Origin: DATLCI01 sp046714215
GTDB lineage: Bacteria; Acidobacteriota; Terriglobia; Terriglobales; Acidobacteriaceae
Length of the DNA stretch: 12,686 nt
Direction: 5' to 3'
Assembly (NCBI GenBank): GCA_046714215.1
Contig: JBKKBM010000189.1
Coordinates: 1 to 12,686 of the forward strand
Every line of letters begins with the position of its first letter. Position 1 is the stretch's first letter. A model generated the notes under the pieces. It saw nothing but the letters and a program-made list of their open reading frames with translations. It did not search any database and had not been told where the DNA came from. Below, one piece after another: positions 7,459 to 12,686 of this stretch. The translations under genes were made by a program, and so were the position numbers.

Positions 7459-7487
7459 GGCTCAACGCGGCTCAAATCCGGCCCAAA
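7459..7487 (+). promoter_or_regulatory. Three helically phased direct repeats upstream of fabG
   Basis: GGCTCAA at 7459, GGCTCAAA at 7469 and GGCCCAAA at 7480 are spaced 10 and 11 bases, so they would face the same side of the DNA. They end 14 bases before the TATAAT box, covering the -35 area where no good -35 hexamer is present. A fourth GGCTCAA lies at 7360-7366. This arrangement fits an activator or regulator site for the divergent fabG and phosphoesterase promoters; the binding protein is unknown. Confidence 0.4.
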
Positions 7488-7500
7488 TCAACTTCCCGCG

Positions 7501-7506
7501 TATAAT
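7501..7506 (+). promoter_or_regulatory. Probable -10 box of the fabG unit
   Basis: A perfect TATAAT lies 60 bases before the fabG start codon, giving an expected leader of roughly 50 bases. The -35 position (about 7478-7483, CCGGCC) does not match TTGACA, which suggests dependence on an activator or a different -35 requirement. Confidence 0.5.
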
Positions 7507-7565
7507 TTTTCCGACTGCGCATTTACCGCTTGTTCATTCTTGACCACTAAAGCAAGGAGACCAGA

Positions 7566-8312
7566 ATGGCTGGATTCGACGGCCGGGTAGCATTCGTGAC
7601 CGGAGCATCGCAGGGGATCGGCCGCGCTTGTGCGCTGGTGTTGGCGCAGGCGGGCGCCGCTGTAGCTTGTGCCGCGCGCAATGAAGAAAAGTTGGCCCAG
7701 GTGGTCAGCGAGATCACCGCGGCCGGCGGCCGAGCGGCGGCCTTCAAGATGGACGTGGCCAATGAAGACGAAGTGAAGGCGGCGATGAAGGCGGCCATCG
7801 CCCAGTTCGGCAAAGTCGACATCCTGGTGAACAACGCCGGCGTGACCCGCGATCAACTCGCCATGCGCATGAAACGCGACGACTGGGACACGGTCATCCA
7901 GACCAACCTCAGCGGCCCTTTCTTCTGTATCCAGCAGGCCATGCCCTCGATGCTGAAGCAACGCTGGGGCCGCATCATCAATATCTCGAGCATCTTTGGC
8001 CAGATGGGACAAGCAGGACAAGCGAACTACGCGGCGTCGAAGGCGGGCGTGATCGGCCTGACGATGGCCATGGCCCGCGAGGTAGCCTCGCGCAGCATCA
8101 CCGTGAATGCCATCGCGCCCGGGTGGATAGAGACCGCCATGACCTCTGACCTGAATCCCGAGATGCGTGAGACGGTGATGAAAATGATCCCGTTGGGACG
8201 CGCCGGCACCGATATAGAGATTGCCCAGGCCGTGAAGTTCCTGGCTTCCGACGATGCCGCCTACATAACCGGACAGGTACTAGCCGTGAACGGCGGCATG
8301 CTCATGGGGTAG
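7566..8312 (+). CDS. fabG: 3-oxoacyl-ACP reductase-like short-chain dehydrogenase
   Basis: 248 residues, the usual FabG length. ATG is preceded by AAGGAGA. It would reduce 3-oxoacyl-ACP to 3-hydroxyacyl-ACP with NADPH in fatty acid elongation. Motifs: nucleotide-binding TGASQGIG (12-19), DV at 63-64, NNAG (89-92), N114, catalytic S142, Y155 and K159 in the order ISSIFGQMGQAGQANYAASKAG, PGWIET (185-190), and C-terminal ITGQVLAVNGGM. The full catalytic tetrad is present. R39 in the AARNE segment after beta-2 suits NADPH. The neighbours are not fatty acid synthesis genes (no acpP, fabD or fabF), so it may be a paralogue acting on another 3-keto substrate. It heads a unit with the acetyltransferase 8 bases downstream. 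Confidence 0.9.
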   Translation: MAGFDGRVAFVTGASQGIGRACALVLAQAGAAVACAARNEEKLAQVVSEITAAGGRAAAFKMDVANEDEVKAAMKAAIAQFGKVDILVNNAGVTRDQLAMRMKRDDWDTVIQTNLSGPFFCIQQAMPSMLKQRWGRIINISSIFGQMGQAGQANYAASKAGVIGLTMAMAREVASRSITVNAIAPGWIETAMTSDLNPEMRETVMKMIPLGRAGTDIEIAQAVKFLASDDAAYITGQVLAVNGGMLMG

Positions 8313-8320
8313 CGCGCATC

Positions 8321-8839
8321 ATGTTGACGATCGCAGAAGCCGTCACAGCGGAACAGATCGCCGAGGCCAAACAGCTTTTCGAAGAGTACGCCCATTCTCT
8401 CGGCTTCAGCTTATGCTTCCAGGGCTTTGATAAAGAACTGGCGGGATTGCCCGGCGACTACGCGCCGCCGCGCGGACGCCTGCTGCTGGCGCACGTCGAC
8501 GGGGAGTTGGCCGGATGCGTCGCGCTGCATGGCATTAGCGCGACCGAAGACGGCGCGGGCGAGATCAAGCGCCTGTTCGTGCGTCCGGAGTTTCGCGGAC
8601 AAAAAATAGGCAAGCGCCTGCTGGATTCCGTGCTGGATGCGGCGCGCACCGTCGGTTATCGACGCCTGTTGCTCGATACCGTGGCGGGGAAAATGGATAC
8701 GGCCATCGCCATGTACCGCGAATATGGATTCCGCGAGGTGCCGAGCTATCGCCCGAATCCGGTGGAGGGCGTCATCTATATGGAGTTGGAATTAGCCACG
8801 GCGGCGGCCAGCTCATCGCCCCGAAGTTCGTCGTCGTGA
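8321..8839 (+). CDS. GNAT family N-acetyltransferase
   Basis: 172 residues. ATG starts 8 bases after the fabG stop, so the two are very probably co-transcribed; the ribosome site is only a GGGG run overlapping the fabG end. The GNAT fold is seen in GRLLLAHVDGELAGCVAL (beta 2-3) and motif A IKRLFVRPEFRGQKIGKRLL (82-101), whose RGQKIG loop binds the acetyl-CoA pyrophosphate. Next come LLLDT (beta 5) and AIAMYREYGFREV (motif B). It would transfer an acetyl group from acetyl-CoA to an unknown amine. The serine-rich tail (164-172) is not part of the fold. No substrate can be named. Confidence 0.88.
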   Translation: MLTIAEAVTAEQIAEAKQLFEEYAHSLGFSLCFQGFDKELAGLPGDYAPPRGRLLLAHVDGELAGCVALHGISATEDGAGEIKRLFVRPEFRGQKIGKRLLDSVLDAARTVGYRRLLLDTVAGKMDTAIAMYREYGFREVPSYRPNPVEGVIYMELELATAAASSSPRSSSS

Positions 8840-8867
8840 TCGCTTAAGGATGTAAACCCTAGTCTTG

Positions 8868-8914
8868 ACCGGGGAGCCGAATGCTCGAATTCCACCATTC
8901 AGACCCCGGTTTTA
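8868..8914 (+). terminator. Weak candidate terminator after the fabG-acetyltransferase unit
   Basis: Arms ACCGGGG (8868-8874) and CCCCGGT (8904-8910) are perfectly complementary but separated by 29 bases, followed by TTTA. The long loop and short T run make it a weak candidate. It sits in the right place, between the acetyltransferase stop at 8839 and the next promoter. Confidence 0.3.
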
Positions 8915-8943
8915 CCCCTTTACCGAAGTGCCAAATTTTGTCC

Positions 8944-8972
8944 TTGCCAGAAGGTGGCACACTGATTACTAT
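8944..8972 (+). promoter_or_regulatory. Sigma-70-type promoter of the XRE regulator
   Basis: TTGCCA (8944-8949) and TACTAT (8967-8972) are separated by exactly 17 bases. Expected transcription start near 8979 leaves a leader of about 40 bases before ATG 9021. This supports 9021 as the start and makes the longer in-frame reading from TTG 8865 unlikely, since it would begin upstream of the promoter. Confidence 0.6.
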
Positions 8973-9020
8973 CCTGACACTCCCCTAGTCAACGTCCTCA
9001 GCTTTTTGCTCGACCTCTAT

Positions 9021-9371
9021 ATGAATATTGGTGACACGATTCGCAATTATCGGCTGCAGAAGGGCATGTCGCAGGGCGACATCGAAAAACGCACGGGCTT
9101 GCTCCGCTGCTACCTTTCGCGCGTAGAGAACGGCCACACCATCCCGTCACTCGATACGCTGGCGAAGATCGCTACCGCGATGGACCTGGCCTTGGCGCAG
9201 TTTTTTGCCGACCACGCGGCTGACAACGGGGCGGGCACCAAGAGCACGCCGCAGTTGAGCGAAGATGAGATCCGCTTCCTCACCCAGATCCGCCGCTATT
9301 CCCCGAATCTGAACGATAGCGACCGCAAACTGGTCATCGCTATGGTGAAGAAGATGGCGGTCGGGAAATAG
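9021..9371 (+). CDS. XRE family HTH transcriptional regulator
   Basis: 116 residues from ATG 9021. The Cro/CI-type helix-turn-helix spans about residues 7-60: IRNYRLQKGMSQGDIEKRTG, then LLRCYLSRVENGHTIPSLDTLAKIA. An acidic/Thr-rich hinge and a short C-terminal helical segment (80-114) follow, probably for dimerisation. There is no ligand-binding or enzymatic domain. The form with GLLRCYLSRVENG is one I associate with Acidobacteriota, and C30 at the recognition-helix start is part of that signature. Own promoter and terminator make it a single-gene unit; no target gene can be deduced. No strong Shine-Dalgarno precedes the ATG. A longer reading from TTG 8865 would add 52 residues of non-HTH sequence and is rejected. 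Confidence 0.9.
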   Translation: MNIGDTIRNYRLQKGMSQGDIEKRTGLLRCYLSRVENGHTIPSLDTLAKIATAMDLALAQFFADHAADNGAGTKSTPQLSEDEIRFLTQIRRYSPNLNDSDRKLVIAMVKKMAVGK

Positions 9372-9390
9372 TCCAAGTTCCGAAACACGG

Positions 9391-9420
9391 AGCCCGCCTG
9401 CAAAGGCGGGCTTTTGATTT
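9391..9420 (+). terminator. Intrinsic terminator of the XRE regulator
   Basis: Perfect GC-rich arms GCCCGCC (9392-9398) and GGCGGGC (9405-9411), extended by an A-T pair, close a six-base loop and are followed by TTTTGATTT. It starts 20 bases after the stop codon. Confidence 0.9.
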
Positions 9421-9424
9421 GCGC

Positions 9425-9464
9425 AAAAAAACCGGTCGCCTCCAGTACGAGGGCGGCCGGTTTT
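9425..9464 (-). terminator. Intrinsic terminator of the 9479-10489 gene
   Basis: Arms AAAACCGGTCGCC (9428-9440) and GGCGGCCGGTTTT (9452-9464) pair over 13 positions with one wobble. On the minus strand the stem ends in a run of seven T (9431-9425), of which four are in the stem. It lies 14 bases past the minus-strand stop and back-to-back with the plus-strand terminator, insulating the two convergent units. Confidence 0.85.
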
Positions 9465-9478
9465 CGTGAGCGTACAGC

Positions 9479-10489
9479 CTAGCGGTTCAGTGACATGCGG
9501 AAGATGTCGATGATGGTCTGCGCCGGGTCGAGCACCATCACGCGATCACCCAGGATCACGCGGCCCCATCCGCCGGGCAGGCGTGGCAACTGCACCTGGC
9601 AATCGGACGCGAGCGGTTGCACGCGCTTCTGCAGACCTGGAGGTAGCTTGCCGTTTTTCCGCAGCTGGCGCTCGAGGCCCGGAGGCAGGCGATCTTTTTT
9701 GGCCAGCCCGGGAGGCAAGCCGGAGCGTCCGCCGGTATGGCAGCGGGTGATCTCGTCGCGGTCGCGGGCGCTGAAGATGCGATAGTCGCCGTCACTGCGT
9801 CCCACCGCCGCGTTGCCGGGGGTGGAGTTGTAACCGTCGTCATAGGTACGGCCCGCGGCATCGGTGCCGCTGCGGTACGAACCATCGCGACGGGGGCGCG
9901 CACTCCGCGAGGTGGCACTCACGGACGTAGGCGCGGCGGTGGTAAACGCCAGCACCGCTTCGCTCTCGACGGTAGCTTCCTTTTTGCCGGTGGCGGCGGC
10001 TACGCCCGTACCCGCGGCGGCACCCACTCCGGCGCCAATGGCCGCACCTTTACCGCCACCGGCGATCGCGCCGATGATGGCTCCGGCGGCCGCACCGCCG
10101 CCGATCTTGGTCACATTGCTCTTCGTATGCGAGCCGCCCTTGATCATCCACGACTGCGTATCCAGCGCTGCATGATTTGCGCCCGAGCGCACCGACGTCA
10201 GCTTCAGTTCCAGTTCGCCCGGCCGGGTAAGACGGCCGGAGTCCACCGCGCGGACCACTTGACCTTCCACATCCGAATTGCGCGGAAACACCGTTTGCCC
10301 GTTGGCCACGAGTGCTTCGGTGAGCACGCCAGTGAAGCGGTCGCCCGCTTTGGCCTGGCTGCTGGAAAGCGATTCATTGATGCGCACCGCAACTTTGGTG
10401 CCGGAAGGGATGGTCTGCGCCCAAGCAGCCGTAGTCAGCAGCAGAGCGGTGAGCAGAAGGCTGGGGAGCGTGATCTTTTTTATATTCAT
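9479..10489 (-). CDS. Exported mosaic protein: TrbI/VirB10-like barrel, glycine zipper, LPPGL-repeat C-terminus
   Basis: 336 residues. ATG 10489 has a GAGAG-type ribosome site. The signal peptide covers 1-24 (AWA/QT). Residues 26-110 plus about 173-183 resemble the beta-barrel fold of VirB10/TrbI-like proteins (GTKVAVRINESLSS...G..FTGVL...V...TVFPRNSDVEGQV). Inserted in it is a Gly/Ala hydrophobic stretch (130-168, GGGAAAGAIIGAIAGGGKG), a glycine-zipper that may insert in or lie on a membrane. After a low-complexity linker come three LPPGL units (258-262, 268-272, 282-286) and a closing GRVILGDRVMVLDPAQTIIDIF, like the C-terminal region of CigR/RcnB-type periplasmic proteins. No enzyme motif. 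Probably an envelope protein; function unknown. An orphan response regulator lies 91 bases upstream on the same strand. Confidence 0.8.
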   Translation of the reverse strand: MNIKKITLPSLLLTALLLTTAAWAQTIPSGTKVAVRINESLSSSQAKAGDRFTGVLTEALVANGQTVFPRNSDVEGQVVRAVDSGRLTRPGELELKLTSVRSGANHAALDTQSWMIKGGSHTKSNVTKIGGGAAAGAIIGAIAGGGKGAAIGAGVGAAAGTGVAAATGKKEATVESEAVLAFTTAAPTSVSATSRSARPRRDGSYRSGTDAAGRTYDDGYNSTPGNAAVGRSDGDYRIFSARDRDEITRCHTGGRSGLPPGLAKKDRLPPGLERQLRKNGKLPPGLQKRVQPLASDCQVQLPRLPGGWGRVILGDRVMVLDPAQTIIDIFRMSLNR

Positions 10490-10521
10490 GGCGAATCTCT
10501 CTTTTCAGTATCTCAATATCG

Positions 10522-10551
10522 AATATAAGGGGCCCCGAAAATCTTGTGCAA
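10522..10551 (-). promoter_or_regulatory. Candidate promoter of the 9479-10489 gene
   Basis: On the minus strand TTGCAC (10551-10546) is followed after 18 bases by TATATT (10527-10522). The start codon is at 10489, giving a leader of about 25 bases. The spacer holds the palindrome GGGGCCCC (10529-10536), and a GGCCCCG/CGGGGCC inverted repeat spans 10531-10577, which could be an operator. This suggests the exported protein can be transcribed apart from the response regulator. Confidence 0.45.
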
Positions 10552-10580
10552 AGTACGCAGGGTCATGTACCGGGGCCGCG

Positions 10581-11258
10581 CTAGGCGGCGAGACCAGCTT
10601 CGTTAAGCGCCAGCACGGCCAGTTCCAGGCGGTCGCGCGCACCGGTCTTACTGAAGATGCTCTGCAGATGACGCTTCACCGTGTTCTCACTGATATGCAA
10701 GTTTTCCGCGATGTCGCGGTTCTTCTGCCCCCGGGCCACGCCAAAGGCGATCTGCCGTTCCCGATCAGAGAGACGGGAGAGTGATCCGGTCTGCGCGCTC
10801 TGGCGGCTGTCCTGGGCCATGCGGTTGAGCACGCGCTGGGCCAGTTCATCGGAAAAAGCCAGCTCGCCCGCGGCGACGGCACGCACCGCAGCAAATAATT
10901 TCTTCGGCCCGTGGGCCTTGAGCACCAAGCCGCGTCCGCCCATGCGGACCACGTTGGTGTAATCGCTCTCACTCTCCGAACCGGTGAGGACGACGGTGGC
11001 TACGCGGTTCCCCGCCTTGTCCAGCGTCTTTAGCACCTCAAAACCGTCACTGCCGGGCATGAAGAGATCCAGGACGAGCACATCCGGATGGAATTTTTGC
11101 ACCAATTCCAGGGCTTCATTGCCGTCCGCAGCCATGCCGTCCACCTGAAAATCAGACTGGGTTGAAAGTAATGCGGCTAGCGATTCACGCAGCACGGCGT
11201 GGTCATCGGCGATGACGATGCGAATCTTATTCGGGGCCTTTTCTGTTTTGGGAACCAT
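10581..11258 (-). CDS. NarL/FixJ-type response regulator (REC plus LuxR HTH)
   Basis: 225 residues, normal for the family. The receiver domain (12-130) has the acidic pair D18-D19, phospho-acceptor D64 in LVLDLFMPG, T92 in VLTGSE and K114 in LVLKA; the residue after the lysine is Ala rather than the usual Pro. The LuxR-type HTH (about 162-222) shows LSDRERQIAFGVARGQKNRDIA and ISENTVKRHLQSIFSKTGARDR. It should be phosphorylated by a histidine kinase and bind DNA as a dimer, but no kinase gene is in the window, so it is an orphan here. The nearest downstream gene on the same strand is the exported mosaic protein. The start at 11258 has a poorly spaced ribosome site (TAGGG close to ATG). A palindrome cluster lies directly upstream. 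Confidence 0.93.
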   Translation of the reverse strand: MVPKTEKAPNKIRIVIADDHAVLRESLAALLSTQSDFQVDGMAADGNEALELVQKFHPDVLVLDLFMPGSDGFEVLKTLDKAGNRVATVVLTGSESESDYTNVVRMGGRGLVLKAHGPKKLFAAVRAVAAGELAFSDELAQRVLNRMAQDSRQSAQTGSLSRLSDRERQIAFGVARGQKNRDIAENLHISENTVKRHLQSIFSKTGARDRLELAVLALNEAGLAA

Positions 11259-11261
11259 ATC

Positions 11262-11298
11262 CCTAGCTAGGATGCAGGAATGGGCCCATAAACTGCAT
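11262..11298. promoter_or_regulatory. Palindrome cluster upstream of the response regulator
   Basis: CCTAGCTAGG (11262-11271) is followed directly by a near-symmetric element: ATGCAG (11272-11277), palindrome ATGGGCCCAT (11280-11289), CTGCAT (11293-11298). The outer pair and the inner palindrome share almost the same centre. Located 4 to 40 bases before the response regulator start codon, it could be an operator for a dimeric regulator or an RNA hairpin in the leader. No binding protein can be named. Confidence 0.35.
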
Positions 11299-11414
11299 GC
11301 CCAAGCAACCTTTTCGAAAAACTACCCCCGAATGGCCCCGCAGTCAGGCCCCCGGCTACCCTAGGGCCCTGTCCTTGGGTGCGTAGAGGGGTGCTCGGAG
11401 GGGTTCACCAAGTG

Positions 11415-11423
11415 TGATATATT
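11415..11423 (+). promoter_or_regulatory. Extended -10 promoter of the 11460 gene
   Basis: TGATATATT fits the extended -10 form TGn-TATATT. There is no good -35 hexamer at the usual distance, as is normal for extended -10 promoters. Expected start near 11430 gives a leader of about 30 bases, which includes AGGAG at 11446-11450, nine bases before GTG 11460. Confidence 0.5.
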
Positions 11424-11459
11424 CGCGCCCATCCCCAGTAAAAGCAGGAGTTTCCAGAC

Positions 11460-12071
11460 GTGGGTGTCGACGAAGAACTCAGCCAACTCGAAGAAGCGAT
11501 GCGGCGCTTGAAGATCGAGTATGACGTGTACTTCGGCGGGGGCGCCAAAAAGCCCCCCGCGGACACGCAGTGGCGCGTCGATTCCCTGCTGAAGAAGTAC
11601 AGCGACGGGCACAAACTGAACTTCTCGCAGCGCTTCAAGTACAACACCCTGCAGCAGCGGTATGCCCTGTTCAACGGCCTGTGGCAGCAGAAGCTGAAGA
11701 TCAAGGAAGAGGGCTATCGGCGTCCGCAGGATGCGGTGCTGGGCATCGCCGGCATGCGCATCAGCGAGGAACAAGATGCCGCCGCCTCTTTCAGTCGGAA
11801 AGGGAAGCAGGCGGAAGAGGAGACAGGCCCCTTCAAGACCCACTGCTCAGACGTCAATGCCGACCATGAGAACGTGCAGCTTCTTTTTAAAGCCATGATG
11901 GCGGCCAAGACCAAGGCGGGCGAGAACGCCAACGCGAGCTTCGATTCGTTTAAGACCTTCGTGCAGAAGAAGACCGAGCAGATCCGCAAGGACTATGGCT
12001 GCCACGCCGTGGAATATTCCGTGGAGATGGAGAACGGCCAGGTGCGGCTGAAGGCCAAGGCCAAGATCTAG
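11460..12071 (+). CDS. Conserved protein resembling the MXAN_5187 C-terminal domain
   Basis: 203 residues, no signal peptide or membrane segment, so probably cytoplasmic. GTG 11460 follows AGGAG; an internal ATG at residue 14 is a less likely start. The sequence LKIEYDVYFGGGAKKPP (17-33), then RFKYNTLQQRYALFNGLWQQKL (58-79) and EEGY, matches from memory the pattern of a domain named after the C-terminus of Myxococcus protein MXAN_5187. The C-terminal part (160-203) has FKTFVQKKTEQIRKDYGC and VEYSVEMENGQVRLKAKAKI, a helix followed by a short beta hairpin, also as in that family. The middle (88-125) is variable and charged. Function unknown. It precedes purH by 95 bases and may or may not be co-transcribed with it. 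Confidence 0.78.
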   Translation: MGVDEELSQLEEAMRRLKIEYDVYFGGGAKKPPADTQWRVDSLLKKYSDGHKLNFSQRFKYNTLQQRYALFNGLWQQKLKIKEEGYRRPQDAVLGIAGMRISEEQDAAASFSRKGKQAEEETGPFKTHCSDVNADHENVQLLFKAMMAAKTKAGENANASFDSFKTFVQKKTEQIRKDYGCHAVEYSVEMENGQVRLKAKAKI

Positions 12072-12166
12072 AAACCAGTAACTCTCATTCCGCAGATCCC
12101 CTGAAGAGCGCTGGCCGCCTGCTATTCTTATCCGTTCCCATCGCTTCCGTTGTTTGAGGAGAATCC

Positions 12167-12686
12167 GTGTCCGTTCCCCACCCCAAGAAGATCTCCCGCG
12201 CCCTGCTCAGCGTCACGGACAAGACCGGATTAGTCGAATTCGCCCGCCAACTCAGCGCGCATAAAGTGGAGTTGGTCTCGACCGGAGGCACCGCCAAACT
12301 CTTGCGCGAGTCCGGCATCGCGGTGATGGATATATCCGAACTCACCGGCTTTCCCGAGATGCTGGATGGACGGGTGAAGACGCTGCATCCCAAAGTGCAT
12401 GGTGGCATCCTCCACATTCGCGATAACCCGACGCACGCCGCAGCCGTCGCCCAGCATGGTATCCAGCCCATCGACATGGTCGTGGTGAACCTCTACGCGT
12501 TCGAGAAGACGGCGGCCAAGCCCGGCGTGAAGCTGGAGGAATTGATCGAGAACATCGATATTGGGGGGCCTTCCATGATCCGCTCCGCCGCCAAGAACTT
12601 TCACGATGTGGCCATCGTGACCTCGCCGGAAGATTTCGGCGCCATCGCCGCGGAACTCGACGCCAACCAGGGTGCGCTTGGCCTCG
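12167..12686 (+). CDS. purH: Bifunctional AICAR transformylase/IMP cyclohydrolase, N-terminal part (3' truncated)
   Basis: 173 complete codons are visible of a protein usually about 510-530 residues. GTG 12167 follows GAGGAGA with good spacing and gives MSVPHPKKISRALLSVTDKTG. PurH carries out the last two steps of IMP synthesis: formylation of AICAR and ring closure. The visible part is the MGS-like IMP cyclohydrolase domain: SVTDKTGL, VSTGGTAKLL (37-46), GFPEMLDGRVKTLHPKVHGGIL (61-82, with R69 and K71), VVNLYAFEKT, ENIDIGGPSMIRSAAKN (128-144). These are the signature segments of the cyclohydrolase active site and are intact. The transformylase domain lies beyond the window edge. Confidence 0.96.
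   Translation, partial: MSVPHPKKISRALLSVTDKTGLVEFARQLSAHKVELVSTGGTAKLLRESGIAVMDISELTGFPEMLDGRVKTLHPKVHGGILHIRDNPTHAAAVAQHGIQPIDMVVVNLYAFEKTAAKPGVKLEELIENIDIGGPSMIRSAAKNFHDVAIVTSPEDFGAIAAELDANQGALGL

Noticed and set aside
7119..7505. Plus-strand open frames opposite the phosphoesterase N-terminus
   Set aside because: The opposite strand encodes a clear Tat/lipobox signal and the family motif; the plus-strand readings are low complexity without motifs.
4311..8860. Shared 10-mer TGTAAACCCT near 4311 and 8851
   Set aside because: Tens of chance 10-base matches are expected in a window of this size, and the flanking bases are not similar.
8955..8970. Sigma-54-like TGGCAC-N5-TTACT
   Set aside because: The -12 element has TTAC instead of TTGC, and a better-fitting sigma-70 promoter (TTGCCA-N17-TACTAT) covers the same bases.
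8865..9020. Longer N-terminus for the XRE regulator from TTG 8865
   Set aside because: The extra 52 residues do not belong to the HTH family, overlap a candidate terminator and the promoter, and the known family begins at MNIGDTI.
9737..10528. Long plus-strand open frame opposite the mosaic envelope protein
   Set aside because: It is Arg/Gly/Ala-rich shadow coding; the minus strand has a signal peptide, recognisable domains, a promoter and a terminator.
1..12686. Search for CRISPR arrays, tRNA, rRNA, insertion sequences and attachment sites
   Set aside because: No regularly spaced repeats, no cloverleaf-type sequence, no transposase or integrase frame and no terminal inverted repeats were seen by eye.

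Overview
The window most likely comes from a mesophilic member of the Acidobacteriota (Terriglobia/Koribacter-like). This is inferred from several signs: a moderately high GC content; a short XRE regulator of a type I associate with this phylum; a hairpin repeat beginning TGTCATCCCGAGCG and ending GAGGGATCCC, of a kind common in acidobacterial intergenic DNA; many secreted low-complexity proteins; and frequent GTG/TTG starts. No taxon can be proven from the sequence alone. I see no tRNA, rRNA, transposase, prophage structural gene or CRISPR array. It reads as ordinary chromosome.

Layout. Positions 1-2055 hold the 3' part of a type IV pilus/type II secretion assembly ATPase (PilB/GspE) carrying a cyclic-nucleotide-binding domain in front of the ATPase; its true start lies outside the window. 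Positions 2056-2260 are non-coding and hold a dispersed-type repeat plus a strong two-part hairpin. Positions 2261-2440 hold a 59-residue protein with a Cys3His zinc-finger-like pattern that is easily overlooked. Two exported proteins follow on the minus strand: a tandem YCII-like protein (2470-3345) and a Gly/Tyr/Arg/Asp-rich protein with an internal duplication (3470-4222), with a terminator between them. Positions 4475-5851 encode the exonuclease VII large subunit (xseA). A convergent minus-strand gene (5909-7366) encodes a Tat-exported, probably lipid-anchored phosphoesterase.

From 7367 to 7565 is a divergent control region with helically phased GGCTCAA repeats and a TATAAT box. It precedes a two-gene unit: fabG-like reductase and a GNAT acetyltransferase. 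A monocistronic XRE regulator (9021-9371) follows with its own promoter and terminator. Next, on the minus strand, are a mosaic exported protein (9479-10489) and, upstream of it, an orphan NarL/FixJ response regulator (10581-11258). The divergent 11.26-11.46 kb region carries a palindrome cluster and an extended -10 promoter. A MXAN_5187-C-terminus-like cytosolic protein (11460-12071) and the 5' part of purH (12167 onward) close the window.

The genes do not form one obvious pathway. The most interesting items are the cNMP-domain/pilus-ATPase fusion, the small zinc-finger ORF, the phased repeats before fabG, the mosaic TrbI-like/LPPGL protein next to an orphan response regulator, and the palindrome cluster at that regulator's start. 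I found no convincing new multi-gene system.
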